NCBI RefSeq assembly: GCF_013620825.1
Contig: NZ_NJIC01000018.1
Coordinates: 36,781 to 100,780 of the forward strand
DNA from: Rhodanobacter sp. PCA2
GTDB taxonomy: Bacteria > Pseudomonadota > Gammaproteobacteria > Xanthomonadales > Rhodanobacteraceae
Direction: 5' to 3'
Length of the DNA stretch: 64,000 bases
The stretch's first letter is position 1. Each line of letters opens with the position of its first letter. Positions 26,494-39,272 of this stretch are shown one piece after another. The notes below the pieces were generated by a model that saw only the letters and a program-made list of their open reading frames with translations, made no database searches and was not told where the DNA came from. Position numbers and translations under genes: made by a program.

Positions 26494-26587
26494 GAGCCGC
26501 TTTAGCGCTGGGTAATCATCGACTTAGGCTGCGGCGGGGCAGGTGTCACGGAAACGCCGTTTTTGCCCGCAAGGCCGGCCAGACAAG

Positions 26588-26673
26588 GCGAAAGTGGCGG
26601 AACTGGTAGACGCACCAGATTTAGGTTCTGGCGGGTAACCCCCGTGCGGGTTCGAGTCCCGCCTTTCGCACCA
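26588..26673 (+). tRNA. tRNA-Leu (anticodon TAG)
   Basis: 86 bases with a long variable arm (class II). Acceptor GCGAAAG/CTTTCGC, discriminator A, encoded CCA. Anticodon loop TTTAGGT gives TAG. Confidence 0.96.
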
Positions 26674-26754
26674 CCCGGCACGATGGTTTTCCGGCGCTGC
26701 AGGTTGCCCCAAGGCGCCCGGCGGGTGCCCAACATTCAGGTTTCAGGAGACGAC

Positions 26755-28047
26755 ATGCAGGTTTCGGTTGAGAACATCGGCACGCTCGAGCGCAAGCTCA
26801 CGGTGAAGTTTCCCGCCGAGCGTTACGAGACGCAGGTGAGCGCGCGCATCGCGGAGCTGGGGCGCACGGTACGCCTGAAGGGTTTTCGTCCGGGCAAGGT
26901 GCCGGTGGCCGTCATCAAGCAGCGTTTCGGCGAGCAGGTGCGCGGCGAAGTGCTGTCCGACCTGATCGGCAGCACGCTGCGCGAGGCGGTGACGCAGGAG
27001 AAGCTGCAGCCGGTCGCCAACCCCTCGATCGACACCACCGGCAAGCCGGAGAACGGCGAGATCGCCTACACCGCCACCTTCGAGGTGATGCCGGAATTCC
27101 CCGCGGTCGATGTGGCCGCGCTTGAAGTCAAGCGCCCGCGCGCCGAGGTGACCGACGCCGACGTGGAGAAGATGCTGGAAACGCTGCGCCAGCAGCGCCG
27201 CAGTTTCGAGCTGGTCGACCGCGCCTCTGCCGAGGGCGACTTCGTGATGTTCGAGTACGCCGCCGAGACCGGCGACTACCGTTTCCCGGCCGAAGGCCTG
27301 GAGCGTGCGGGCAGCGTGCTGGGTTCGGGCAACCTGTTCAAGGCGCTGGATGCGGCGCTGACCGGCCGCAAGTCCGACGACAGCTACGAGGCCGACGTCG
27401 AGTTCCCGGCGGATTTCCGCAACGAAAGCCTGGCCGGCAAGACGGCCAAGGTGAGCTTCAAGATCATCAAGGTGCAGGAGCCGAAGCTGCCCGAGATCGA
27501 TGCCGAATTCGCCAAGCTGTTCGGCATCGCCGACGGCGACCTGGAACACTTCCGCAAGGAAGTGCGCGCCAACCTCGAGCGCGAGCTGAAGGCTGCGCTG
27601 ATGGGGCGGCTGAAGTCCGAGGTGGCCGAGAAGCTGGCGGACGCGCATCCCGCGCTGGACGTGCCGAAGCTGATGGTGCAGTCCGAGGCGCAGGCGATGG
27701 CCGCAGGCAGCGTGCCGCGCGGTCAGCAGCCGCCGCCGCAGCTGGTCGAGGCCGCCATGCCGATGGCGCGCAAGCGCGTGACCGCCGGCCTGCTGATGGG
27801 CGAGATCGCCCGCAAGCAGGAGCTGAAGATCGACCGCAAGCGCGTGGCCGAGCAGCTTGCCGCGATCGCCTCGACCTACGAGGAGCCGGAGAAGGTCATT
27901 GAACTCTACAACGGCGACCCCCAGTTGATGTCCGGGCTGCAGAACCGCGTGATCGAGGACCAGGTGGCCGAGTGGGTGGCTGACCACGCCAACACCACCA
28001 ACCTGGACCTGAGCTTCGACGAAGTGATGCGCCCCGCGGGCGCCTGA
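26755..28047 (+). CDS. tig: Trigger factor (ribosome-associated chaperone/prolyl isomerase)
   Basis: 430 residues from the ATG at 26755, with AGGAGA seven bases upstream. The N-terminal ribosome-binding domain carries the signature GFRPGKVP (about residues 43-50), then the FKBP-like isomerase domain (about 150-240) and the C-terminal chaperone arms. Binds near the exit tunnel protein L23. Precedes clpP-clpX-lon, the classic chaperone/protease block of gammaproteobacteria. Confidence 0.98.
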   Translation: MQVSVENIGTLERKLTVKFPAERYETQVSARIAELGRTVRLKGFRPGKVPVAVIKQRFGEQVRGEVLSDLIGSTLREAVTQEKLQPVANPSIDTTGKPENGEIAYTATFEVMPEFPAVDVAALEVKRPRAEVTDADVEKMLETLRQQRRSFELVDRASAEGDFVMFEYAAETGDYRFPAEGLERAGSVLGSGNLFKALDAALTGRKSDDSYEADVEFPADFRNESLAGKTAKVSFKIIKVQEPKLPEIDAEFAKLFGIADGDLEHFRKEVRANLERELKAALMGRLKSEVAEKLADAHPALDVPKLMVQSEAQAMAAGSVPRGQQPPPQLVEAAMPMARKRVTAGLLMGEIARKQELKIDRKRVAEQLAAIASTYEEPEKVIELYNGDPQLMSGLQNRVIEDQVAEWVADHANTTNLDLSFDEVMRPAGA

Positions 28048-28129
28048 TCATCAGGCGCGGGCCGTCGGGTCTGGCGGATGCCGGGCCCGATGGCATACTC
28101 AAGGCACACAACCGGAGAGCGCAAAGACC

Positions 28130-28753
28130 ATGGAACAGATTCAGAACCTCAACCTGGTGCCGATGGTCGTCGAGCAGACCGCCCGCGGCGAGCGCTCCTA
28201 CGACATCTACTCGCGCCTGCTGAAGGAGCGGGTGATCTTCCTGGTCGGCGAAGTCAACGACCAGGTGGCGAACCTGCTGGTCGCGCAGATGCTGTTCCTG
28301 GAGTCGGAGAACCCGGACAAGGACATCCACCTGTACATCAACAGCCCCGGCGGCGCGGTCACGGCCGGGCTGGCGATCTACGACACCATGCAGTACGTCA
28401 AGCCCGACGTCAGCACCATGTGCATCGGCCAGGCCTGCAGTGCCGCTTCGCTGCTGCTGATGGCCGGCGCCAAGGGCAAGCGCTTCTCGCTGCCGAACTC
28501 GCGGGTGATGATCCACCAGCCCTCGGGCGGCGCCCGCGGCCAGGCCACCGACATCGAGATCCAGGCCCAGGAGATCCTGTACCTGCGCCGGCGTCTCAAC
28601 GACCTTTACGTGCACCACACCGGCCAGCCGCTGGACCGGATCGAGCGCGACATGGAACGCGACCGTTTCATGAGCGCCGAGGCGGCCCGCGAGTACGGCC
28701 TGATCGACGCGGTGCTCGACCGCCGCGCCGTCGACACGGTCAAGTCGGCCTGA
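28130..28753 (+). CDS. clpP: ATP-dependent Clp protease proteolytic subunit
   Basis: 207 residues. Tetradecameric serine protease core. Catalytic Ser is in [12 protein letters not shown], His in VMIHQPSGG, and Asp lies in the DMERDRFMS region. The N-terminal propeptide [20 protein letters not shown] is typical. Works with ClpX, encoded 171 bases downstream. Confidence 0.98.
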   Translation: MEQIQNLNLVPMVVEQTARGERSYDIYSRLLKERVIFLVGEVNDQVANLLVAQMLFLESENPDKDIHLYINSPGGAVTAGLAIYDTMQYVKPDVSTMCIGQACSAASLLLMAGAKGKRFSLPNSRVMIHQPSGGARGQATDIEIQAQEILYLRRRLNDLYVHHTGQPLDRIERDMERDRFMSAEAAREYGLIDAVLDRRAVDTVKSA

Positions 28754-28770
28754 CGCCGATCTTGCGTCGT

Positions 28771-28818
28771 CCTTGATCGCGAAGATCCAACGGGCGGCCA
28801 TCCATGGCCGTACTCTTC
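28771..28818 (-). repeat. Dispersed copy of the 63-bp array element (between clpP and clpX)
   Basis: Read on the minus strand it gives GAAGAGT-ACGGCCAT-GG-ATGGCCGC, then CCGTTGGATCTTCGCGATC. This is almost the same as a unit of the tandem array at 55588-56094, with about two substitutions over this stretch. It lacks the second half of the unit's second hairpin. It is inverted relative to the copy on the other side of clpX. Confidence 0.85.
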
Positions 28819-28834
28819 ACGGTGCGGGTCCTGC

Positions 28835-28864
28835 GGTTCCGCGTCTGCCGGCAGACGCGGAACC
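28835..28864. promoter_or_regulatory. 30-bp perfect palindrome upstream of clpX
   Basis: GGTTCCGCGTCTGCC is followed directly by its exact reverse complement. A TATTCT (28871-28876) close behind could be a -10 box, placing the palindrome over the -35 region. No T-run follows, so an operator or an mRNA hairpin fits better than a terminator. Confidence 0.6.
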
Positions 28865-28924
28865 CTGTGCTATTCTCGGGCCGCACCCTGAACCAGCCAC
28901 AGTTTCACCAGCGGAATCGAAAGT

Positions 28925-30217
<1,293 letters not shown>

Positions 30218-30241
30218 ACCCGACTGTCGCGAGATTCATCG

Positions 30242-30278
30242 AGACGGCCCCGGCGCGCGCGTCGGGGCCGTCTTGTTT
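30242..30278 (+). terminator. Intrinsic terminator after clpX
   Basis: AGACGGCCCC (30242-30251) and GGGGCCGTCT (30264-30273) form a 10-bp stem, followed by TGTTT. It begins 25 bases after the clpX stop. Confidence 0.8.
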
Positions 30279-30302
30279 CTGTCGCGGCTGCGACATCCAG
30301 CC

Positions 30303-30339
30303 GCGGCCATCGATGGCTGCGCGTTTGATCGTCGCGAGC
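30303..30339 (+). repeat. Diverged dispersed copy of the 63-bp array element (between clpX and lon)
   Basis: GCGGCCATCGATGGCTGC then GCGTTTGATCGTCGCGAGC, aligned to the array unit GCGGCCATGGATGGCCGC then CCGTTTGATCTTCGCGATC, shows about six differences in 37 bases. Same relative spacing and order of blocks, so I count it as a homologous element. Confidence 0.7.
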
Positions 30340-30454
30340 CCGGGCCGCATGGCCGCGTTCGCTTGAGTAATCCGCCCGCTGCCTCCACTTGACGAGACAT
30401 GGTGCCCGGCGCAGTGTCGGGCCTGTCCCCCGGATTCCCGCGAGAACCTCCTCA

Positions 30455-32950
<2,496 letters not shown>

Positions 32951-32960
32951 GGCGGCCCTG

Positions 32961-33017
32961 GCGCCAGGCGTCGCGGAGCCGGAAACGGCCCCGCGATGCC
33001 TGGCGCTTTCGTGCTTT
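32961..33017 (+). terminator. Intrinsic terminator after lon
   Basis: GCGCCAGGCGTCGCGG (32961-32976) pairs with CCGCGATGCCTGGCGC (32991-33006), 16 bp with one G·U, then TTTCGTGCTTTT. Strong stem with a T-rich tail. With the hup promoter it accounts for the 340-base gap between lon and hupB. Confidence 0.85.
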
Positions 33018-33116
33018 TCGGAAAATTCTCAGATGACATGCGGCGTTTTGTGACGCGGTCGCCGGCAAACCTGTCCGGTGCCTGCATGTCGCCTGAAAAC
33101 CTTGTCGCAGCTTGTG

Positions 33117-33146
33117 TTGCGGTGCTCGGCGAGGCGCTGGTATAAA
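33117..33146 (+). promoter_or_regulatory. Probable hupB promoter
   Basis: TTGCGG (33117-33122), 18-base spacer, TATAAA (33141-33146). The start would leave a leader of about 140 bases before hupB. The -10 is good; the -35 is weak. Confidence 0.5.
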
Positions 33147-33292
33147 GGCAAAACCGCAATCCCGGCGCCTGCTGCGCAAGGCCGTGATGCGGAGGTTGCG
33201 ATACGGCGCCAAGCAGGCACCAACCATCCACGACGGCTGCGTGCGCCCATGCCACGGGCGCGCCTGCCGCAAAACGCACTAGGGAGCTTTCA

Positions 33293-33565
33293 ATGAATAA
33301 AACCGATCTGATCAATGCCATCGCCGACAAGGCCGAACTGACCAAGGCCGATGCCAGCCGCGCGCTCGAAGCGTTCTTCGAGGTCGTGCAGAAGTCGCTG
33401 AAGAAGGGTGAGGACGTGTCGGTGGTCGGTTTCGGTACGTTCACCGTGCGCAAGCGCGCCGCCCGTACCGGTCGCAACCCGCGTACCAACGAGACGATCA
33501 AGATCAAGGCTTCGAAGGTTCCCGCCTTCAAGGCTGGCAAGACGCTCAAGGACGCCCTAAACTGA
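33293..33565 (+). CDS. hupB: DNA-binding protein HU
   Basis: 90 residues. Nucleoid-associated histone-like protein. [20 protein letters not shown] is the typical start, and the DNA-binding arm carries [20 protein letters not shown]. An AGGGAGCTTTCA ribosome-binding sequence precedes the ATG. Position after lon matches E. coli hupB. Confidence 0.97.
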   Translation: MNKTDLINAIADKAELTKADASRALEAFFEVVQKSLKKGEDVSVVGFGTFTVRKRAARTGRNPRTNETIKIKASKVPAFKAGKTLKDALN

Positions 33566-33584
33566 GCGGCTGACGCTTGGTTTC

Positions 33585-33659
33585 GGGTGCTTAGCTCAGC
33601 GGTAGAGCGCCGCCCTTACAAGGCGATGGTCGTAGGTTCGATCCCTACAGCACCCACCA
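33585..33659 (+). tRNA. tRNA-Val (anticodon TAC)
   Basis: 75 bases. Acceptor GGGTGCT/AGCACCC, discriminator A, encoded CCA. Anticodon loop CTTACAA gives TAC. The anticodon stem has an apparent C27×A43 mismatch at its top; otherwise normal. Confidence 0.94.
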
Positions 33660-33668
33660 GAAAACTGC

Positions 33669-33745
33669 GGAGCGGTAGTTCAGTCGGTTAGAATGCTGGC
33701 CTGTCACGCCGGAGGTCGCGGGTTCGAGTCCCGTCCGCTCCGCCA
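33669..33745 (+). tRNA. tRNA-Asp (anticodon GTC), copy 1
   Basis: 77 bases. Acceptor GGAGCGG/CCGCTCC, discriminator G, encoded CCA. Anticodon loop CTGTCAC gives GTC. Nine bases after tRNA-Val, so cotranscribed. A second tRNA-Asp lies at 50767-50843. Confidence 0.96.
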
Positions 33746-33753
33746 CGGTTCGC

Positions 33754-33782
33754 AAGGGCGCCCCTGTGGCGCCCTTGTCGTT
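33754..33782 (+). terminator. Terminator after tRNA-Asp
   Basis: AAGGGCGCC (33754-33762) and GGCGCCCTT (33768-33776), a 9-bp perfect stem, then GTCGTTT. Ends the hupB-tRNA-Val-tRNA-Asp transcript. Confidence 0.7.
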
Positions 33783-33891
33783 TGAACGGCGTTCCAGGGG
33801 AATCCGCCGTGACAGGCGCCTCGCCGGCGCCCGAAGAGTTCGTGCAACGTGCGCCCGGGGGCGCCGATCAACACTGGCAGGAAGGTAGGCA

Positions 33892-35799
33892 ATGCTGCAG
33901 GCAATGCGTAACAAGATGCACGGATGGCCGGCCATCGTCGTTCTCGGCGTGTGCGTCTTCGCCGTCTCGTTCTTCGGCATCGAGGGCTACATCATGTCCC
34001 GCGCCGACACCTATGTGGCGAAGGTGGGCAAGCACGAGATCAGCCAGCAGGATTTCCAGGACCGCATGAACCAGTTGCGCCAGCAACTGAGCGCCGAGCA
34101 GGGCGACAACTTCGACCCGGATGCGTTCGAGAAGCCGGACATGAAGCTGAAGGTGCTGGACGGCATGATCGACCAGCAGCTGCTGCTGCAGGCGAACCAG
34201 AACTGGGGCATCCGCGTACCCGACCAGGCCGTGCGCGACTACATCGCCGGGATCCCCGCGTTCCAGGTCAACGGCCAGTTCGATCCCGCCACCTACCGCA
34301 CCGTGCTGGCCGAGCAGCGCAAGACGCCGGAGATGTTCGAGAACGACGTGCGCGCCTCGCTGTCCACCCAGGCCCTGCCCAACGCGGTCGACGGCAGCAC
34401 CATCATCACCGACGCCGAGATCGACCATTACCTGGACCTGCGCATGCAGCGCCGCGATCTGAGCTACTTCGTGCTGCCCAAGCCGCAGCCCGCGGACGCC
34501 ACGGTCACCGACGCGCAGATCGAGACGTATTACAAGGAACACCTCGCGGATTACATGAACCCCGAGCAGGTGGCGCTGCAGTACGTCGAGGTGAACGGCG
34601 CAGCCCTCGTCCCGGACGCCGCACCCAGCGACGCCGATCTCATGAAACGCTACGAGAACGAGAAGCAGCGCTTCGTGCAGCCCGAGCAGCGCGAGGTGTC
34701 GCACATCCTCGTCAACGTGCCCGCCAACGCCACGCCGGAGCAGCAGAAGGCCGCGATGGCCAAGGCCGACAAGATCGCCGCCGAGGCCACGCCGGAGAAT
34801 TTCGCCAAGCTGGCCGCGCAGGATTCGGACGACCTGGGTTCCAGGCGCCAGGGCGGCGACCTGGGCTGGCTGCAGAAGGGCGTGACCAATGCCGCCTTCG
34901 ACACCGCGATGTTCGCGCTGAAGAAGGGCGAGATCTCCAAGCCGGTGCTGACGCCGGACGGCTACGACATCATCTGGCTGCGCGACACCCGCAGCGGCGA
35001 GGCGAAGTCGTTCGCCGAGGTGCGCAGCCAGCTGCTGGCCGAGGCCACCGCCGGCGACAAGGATCGCAAGTACAACGAGGTGGCCGGCAAGCTGTCGGAC
35101 AGCAGCTACCAGAACCCCTCGTCGCTGGAGCCGGCCGCGCAGGCGCTGGGCCTGACCATCAAGAGCACGGAGCTGTTCTCCGCCAAGGGCGGCGAGGGCA
35201 TCGCCGCGAACCTCAAGGTCGTCAAGGCCGCATTCGGCAACGACGTGCTGGCGCAGGGCAACAACTCCAACCTGATCGAGCTGGGCAACGACGATGCGGT
35301 GGTGATCCGCGTGGCCAAGCACGAGCCCGCCGCGGCGAAGCCGCTGGCTGAGGTGTATGACGCCATCGGCAAGACCATCCTCGCCCAGCGCGTCGAATCC
35401 GCCGCGAAGCAGCAGGCCGATGCCTTGCTTGCGCGCCTGCGCAAGGGCGAGACGATGGCGGCGGTGGGGGCGTCCGCGAATGCGGCGATCAAGAATGTCG
35501 CCGATGCAGTGCGCGTGCAGCCGGACGTGCCGGCGTCGCTGCTCGACCAGGCCTTCCTGCTGCCGCACCCGGTCGACGGCAAGCCGCAATACACCGCGGT
35601 GGCGATGCCGGAGGACGACACCTATGCGCTGCTGGCGGTGGACAAGGTGCAGGGCGCGGATCTGTCCAAGATCCCGGCCGACCAGCGCGACATGCTGCGC
35701 CAGCAGATGATCCAGGCCTACGGTGCGGTGGCTACCCAGGAACTGATCAAGACGCTGCGCAACAGCACCGAGATCAAGATCGCCAAGGACCGGATGTAA
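33892..35799 (+). CDS. ppiD: Periplasmic folding chaperone PpiD (SurA-N/parvulin domains)
   Basis: 635 residues. One N-terminal membrane helix (about 14-34, AIVVLGVCVFAVSFFGI) anchors a large periplasmic part: a SurA-like N-terminal chaperone domain (VGKHEISQQDFQDRMNQLRQ), a parvulin PPIase domain at about 260-360 (REVSHILVN ... SRRQGGDLGWLQKG) and a C-terminal domain. Helps nascent outer-membrane and periplasmic proteins leaving the Sec translocon. The parvulin domain in PpiD is usually inactive. Located after hupB as in E. coli. Confidence 0.96.
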   Translation: MLQAMRNKMHGWPAIVVLGVCVFAVSFFGIEGYIMSRADTYVAKVGKHEISQQDFQDRMNQLRQQLSAEQGDNFDPDAFEKPDMKLKVLDGMIDQQLLLQANQNWGIRVPDQAVRDYIAGIPAFQVNGQFDPATYRTVLAEQRKTPEMFENDVRASLSTQALPNAVDGSTIITDAEIDHYLDLRMQRRDLSYFVLPKPQPADATVTDAQIETYYKEHLADYMNPEQVALQYVEVNGAALVPDAAPSDADLMKRYENEKQRFVQPEQREVSHILVNVPANATPEQQKAAMAKADKIAAEATPENFAKLAAQDSDDLGSRRQGGDLGWLQKGVTNAAFDTAMFALKKGEISKPVLTPDGYDIIWLRDTRSGEAKSFAEVRSQLLAEATAGDKDRKYNEVAGKLSDSSYQNPSSLEPAAQALGLTIKSTELFSAKGGEGIAANLKVVKAAFGNDVLAQGNNSNLIELGNDDAVVIRVAKHEPAAAKPLAEVYDAIGKTILAQRVESAAKQQADALLARLRKGETMAAVGASANAAIKNVADAVRVQPDVPASLLDQAFLLPHPVDGKPQYTAVAMPEDDTYALLAVDKVQGADLSKIPADQRDMLRQQMIQAYGAVATQELIKTLRNSTEIKIAKDRM

Positions 35800-35820
35800 A
35801 CCCCGGCCGCCAGGCGTCGC

Positions 35821-35856
35821 AACGAAGAAGGCGGCCCACGGGCCGCCTTCTTCGTT
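35821..35856. terminator. Bidirectional terminator between ppiD and mltD
   Basis: AACGAAGAAGGCGGCCC (35821-35837) and GGGCCGCCTTCTTCGTT (35840-35856) are a 17-bp perfect inverted repeat between convergent genes. The A-rich and T-rich ends serve both strands. Confidence 0.85.
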
Positions 35857-35880
35857 GCCTGCATCCGGAAACCGTACGCT

Positions 35881-37122
35881 TCAGCCCGGTGCGCCGAGCT
35901 TGAGCACCTGGCCGGGCTTGACGCGCTGGGCCTTCAGGTGGTTCCAGCGCTGCAGGTCGCGCACGCTCACCGAGTAGCGGCGGGCGAGCTGCCAGAGGCT
36001 CTCGCCGGACCGGACCCGGTGCGTGCGCGGGCGTTCCGCGGTCGTCGCCGGCGCCGGGCCGGAGACCTGTTCCGCATCGCTGGCGCCCATGCCCCGGCCG
36101 AGCACCGCATCGGGCAGGCGGTCGGCGCTGGCGCTGGCGGCCTGGGCCAGCAGCGCATCGCGGAATTGCCGCGCGTGGCCCACCGGCATCATCAGGTAGG
36201 TGGTTTCGCGGGTATCGGCGATGTCGCTGCGGAAGGCGGCGTTGAGGTCCTTCAGCTTGTCCAGCGGCATGCCGGCGTGGTCGGCCGCGCGTGCCAGCGG
36301 CATCGAATGCGGCAACGGCACCGAGACGAGGTGCTGGTCGGCCGTGAGCGTGGGCAGCGTGACGTTGAACCGCCCGGGCTCGCGCACCACGCAGGCCATG
36401 GCCAGCAGCCGGGTGAGGTGCTGGCGGGTGACGTCGTGCACGGACCAGCGCGGGATCACCGGCAACTCCGGCGGCAGCCCGTGCCGCTGGACCAGCGCGC
36501 GGGCCCGGAACTCGCCGGCGTTGTACGCGTAGTCGGCGACGCGCCAGTCGTTGAACTGCTCGTGGTAGCGGCTGAGCAGTTTCATCACCGCATCGGCGGC
36601 GGCCTGCACGTCCAGCCGGGCGTCGTAGCGGTGGTCCACCTGCAGGCCCATCGCGGAGGCGGTGACCGGCATGATCTGCCACATGCCGGCCGGGCGGCCG
36701 CGCTTGCCGGGAATGGGGCGGAAACCGCTTTCGACCCAGGGCAGCAGCACGAATTCGCCCGCCACGTTGTGCCTGGCCGCGACCTGCTGCACGTAGGCCA
36801 GCTTGGGCAACGCCGCGCGCGCCTCGTCCTCGAACTGTTCCGGGTTGCGCGTGTAGCGGCGAGCCTGGGCCAGCACCGCGGGCTCGGCATCGCAATCGGC
36901 CATCGCGAAACTGTCGCGCAGGCGGTCCCAGACATTCCCGGCTTGCGGCTGGGTCGGCGCCGCCGCCTCGGCCGGCGCGGCGCTTTCGGCGGCCGGGACC
37001 GGGGCGGGCAGGGCGGCCGGCAGCGCAGGTTCGGGACGCGGCGTCGTCGTGGTGGCGCAGGCGCTGAGCAGGGCCGAGAGCGCCAGCGGCAACAGCCGCT
37101 TCGGATGCAGGGTCCTGTTCAT
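35881..37122 (-). CDS. mltD: Membrane-bound lytic murein transglycosylase D (SLT + LysM)
   Basis: 413 residues from the ATG at 37122 (MNRTLHPKRLLPLALSALLS). Lipoprotein signal with lipobox LSAC. The SLT domain carries the catalytic Glu in LPWVESGFRP and the GMWQIMPVTA motif; one C-terminal LysM (HRVRSGESLWQLARRYS) follows a disordered linker. Cleaves peptidoglycan glycan strands. The start overlaps the gloB stop (ATGA); gloB-mltD is an operon as in many gammaproteobacteria. Confidence 0.96.
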   Translation of the reverse strand: MNRTLHPKRLLPLALSALLSACATTTTPRPEPALPAALPAPVPAAESAAPAEAAAPTQPQAGNVWDRLRDSFAMADCDAEPAVLAQARRYTRNPEQFEDEARAALPKLAYVQQVAARHNVAGEFVLLPWVESGFRPIPGKRGRPAGMWQIMPVTASAMGLQVDHRYDARLDVQAAADAVMKLLSRYHEQFNDWRVADYAYNAGEFRARALVQRHGLPPELPVIPRWSVHDVTRQHLTRLLAMACVVREPGRFNVTLPTLTADQHLVSVPLPHSMPLARAADHAGMPLDKLKDLNAAFRSDIADTRETTYLMMPVGHARQFRDALLAQAASASADRLPDAVLGRGMGASDAEQVSGPAPATTAERPRTHRVRSGESLWQLARRYSVSVRDLQRWNHLKAQRVKPGQVLKLGAPG

Positions 37123-37886
37123 GCGCGGAACGCGTCCTTGGCGGACCGCACGGCGGCGAAGCGCGCCGTGCGGTCCGCCGGATGGCCGGGTTGCTGCCGG
37201 CACCACTCGACCACCGCCGGCGCGTCGGTGCGCAGGAACGGATTGGTCGCCCGTTCGCTGGCCATCGATACCGGCAGGCTGGGGCGTTCACTGGCGCGCA
37301 GCGCCGCGACTTCCTCGACACGCACCGACAGTTCGGCGTTGTCCGGCTCGACCTCGCGCGCGAAGCGGCCGTTGGCGGCGGTGTATTCGTGACCGCAGCA
37401 GAGCAAGGTATCGGCCGGCAATGCCGCCAGCCGGTCCAGCGAAGCCAGCATCTGCGCGGGCGTGCCCTCGAACAGCCGGCCGCAGCCCATGCTGAACAAG
37501 GTGTCGCCGGCCAGCAGCACGCCTTCGCCGAAGTAGGCCACGTGGCTCAGCGTGTGGCCCGGCACCGCGATCACCTCGAAGCTGGCCTGCGGCAGCGGCA
37601 GGTCGATGCGCTCGCCGTCGCGCACGCGCACGGTGGCTGCAGCTATCCGTGCGTCCTCGGGCGCGTACACGGCCGCGCCGTGGCGCTCGCGCAACGCCAG
37701 CGCGCCGCCAACATGGTCGTGATGGTGGTGGGTGAGCAGGATCGCCTGCAGCCGCAGCTCGCGCGCGGCCAGCGCCTGCTCCACCGGCGCGTCGTCGCCG
37801 GGATCGACGACCAGGGCATGACCCTCGTCGTCGTGCAGCAGCCAGATGTAATTGTCGGCCAGTGCCGGTAGCGGTAGGAGATGCAT
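37119..37886 (-). CDS. gloB: Hydroxyacylglutathione hydrolase (glyoxalase II)
   Basis: 255 residues from the ATG at 37886 (MHLLPLPALADNYIW). Metallo-beta-lactamase fold hydrolysing S-D-lactoylglutathione. The zinc motif THHHHDHVGG, GHTLSHVAY, GDTLFSMGCGRLFEGT and CGHEYTAANGRFA are all present. First gene of gloB-mltD, divergent from the methyltransferase-rnhA-dnaQ operon. Confidence 0.97.
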   Translation of the reverse strand: MHLLPLPALADNYIWLLHDDEGHALVVDPGDDAPVEQALAARELRLQAILLTHHHHDHVGGALALRERHGAAVYAPEDARIAAATVRVRDGERIDLPLPQASFEVIAVPGHTLSHVAYFGEGVLLAGDTLFSMGCGRLFEGTPAQMLASLDRLAALPADTLLCCGHEYTAANGRFAREVEPDNAELSVRVEEVAALRASERPSLPVSMASERATNPFLRTDAPAVVEWCRQQPGHPADRTARFAAVRSAKDAFRA

Positions 37887-38088
37887 GCATGCTCCGCTGC
37901 GTTGGTCGAACGGCAAACGCAGCCTGCCTGGCATGCGCGAATCGGACGACTATAAACAGCCTGCCCGGAAGACTCGTTAGCATGCCGTTAATGCCTGATG
38001 TGACGGTTCAGCGACGTGATGAGCGTCCCGCCGGGGATGCGACGCGGTCGGCGTCATCCAACGCTACACTGCACGCTGGATTTCAACG

Positions 38089-38811
38089 ATGACCGCAGGC
38101 CGGGTTCACCGGAGCCGGATCGAGTGCATGCCGCTTCAACGCGATCAGGACATTCACGCAAGCGCCCCCTTGAGGCAATTGCGCAACGGACAATGGCGCA
38201 GCATGGCGCCGTTGCTGCAGCGCGAGACGGGGCGGCGCGCCCTGCGCATAGGGGTGGACGACGATGACGCGGTGCCGCCGCTGCCCGGCGTGACCTGGAC
38301 GCGGCTGTGGCTGGAGCAGGGCGGTTATCGGGGCGACCTGCGCGGCAGCGCCGAGGAGCCGCTGCCGTTCATAGCCGAGGCCTTCGACCTGGTCTGGCTG
38401 CAGCACGCGCTGGAGCCGGCGCCGCAGGTCGCCGGCCTGCTGGGCGAGGTCTGCCGGGTGCTGGCTCCCGGGGGCGTGCTGGCGGTGACGGCAGTGCACC
38501 CGCTGGGCGGCTGGTCGCCCTGGTTCTTCTGGAAGGCGCGCGGGCAGGGACAATCGCTGCAGTGGCCATGGCACCTGTGCCATCGCCTGCGGCGCGAAGG
38601 ACTGGCAATCGAAGACGTGCGCCGGCTGGGTCCGCCATGGCCCGCCCATGGTCGCCCGGCCAGCGGCGACAGCCGCTGGGGCGGCGCCTACCTGCTGCTG
38701 GCCCGCAAGCAACGGCACCTGGTCACGCCCGTGAAACTGCGGCCGCTGCCGGCGCGGGCGCCGGTGAACGCGCACCTGTCGCCGGGCACCCGGCGGCATT
38801 CCGTATCCTGA
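38089..38811 (+). CDS. SAM-dependent methyltransferase-like protein (YafS-type)
   Basis: 240 residues. A type-11 methyltransferase fold is suggested by the region around residues 95-145 ([12 protein letters not shown] and [20 protein letters not shown]). The glycine-rich SAM motif I is degenerate ([14 protein letters not shown]), so activity is uncertain. The E. coli order gloB-yafS-rnhA-dnaQ is preserved, which supports YafS. Start is uncertain: ATG 38089 or ATG 38128 ([10 protein letters not shown]); neither has a strong ribosome-binding sequence. Confidence 0.85.
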   Translation: MTAGRVHRSRIECMPLQRDQDIHASAPLRQLRNGQWRSMAPLLQRETGRRALRIGVDDDDAVPPLPGVTWTRLWLEQGGYRGDLRGSAEEPLPFIAEAFDLVWLQHALEPAPQVAGLLGEVCRVLAPGGVLAVTAVHPLGGWSPWFFWKARGQGQSLQWPWHLCHRLRREGLAIEDVRRLGPPWPAHGRPASGDSRWGGAYLLLARKQRHLVTPVKLRPLPARAPVNAHLSPGTRRHSVS

Positions 38812-38828
38812 AGACGATCGGCGTGACG

Positions 38829-39272
38829 ATGGAAGAAGTGGAAGCATTCACCGATGGCGCCTGCCTCGGCAATCCGGGACCCGGCGGATGGGCGGCGCTG
38901 CTGCGCGCCAGAGGGCGCGAGCGCCTGCTGGCCGGCGGCGAGGCCGCCACCACCAACAACCGCATGGAGCTGATGGCGGCGATCGGCGCGCTGGAGGCGC
39001 TGACCCGCCCCTGCGCGGTGGTGCTCACCACCGACTCGCGCTACGTCATGCAGGGCATCGAGCAGTGGCTGCCGAAGTGGCGCGCGAACGGCTGGCGCAC
39101 GGCCGACAAGAAGCCGGTGAAGAACCAGGATCTGTGGGAGCGCCTTTCCTCGGCCTCCGGCAACCACAGCGTCCGCTGGAAGTGGGTGAAGGGCCACAAC
39201 GGCCACGCCGAGAACGAGCGCGTGGACCAGGCCGCGCGCGAACAGGCCGAACAATTCGGGGGCAGGGCATGA
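38829..39272 (+). CDS. rnhA: Ribonuclease HI
   Basis: 147 residues from ATG 38829. Cleaves the RNA strand of RNA:DNA hybrids. The catalytic acidic residues are in [33 protein letters not shown] and NERVDQAAR (D-E-D-D). A GTG two codons earlier (38823) is an alternative start. The stop overlaps dnaQ (ATGA). Confidence 0.97.
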   Translation: MEEVEAFTDGACLGNPGPGGWAALLRARGRERLLAGGEAATTNNRMELMAAIGALEALTRPCAVVLTTDSRYVMQGIEQWLPKWRANGWRTADKKPVKNQDLWERLSSASGNHSVRWKWVKGHNGHAENERVDQAAREQAEQFGGRA

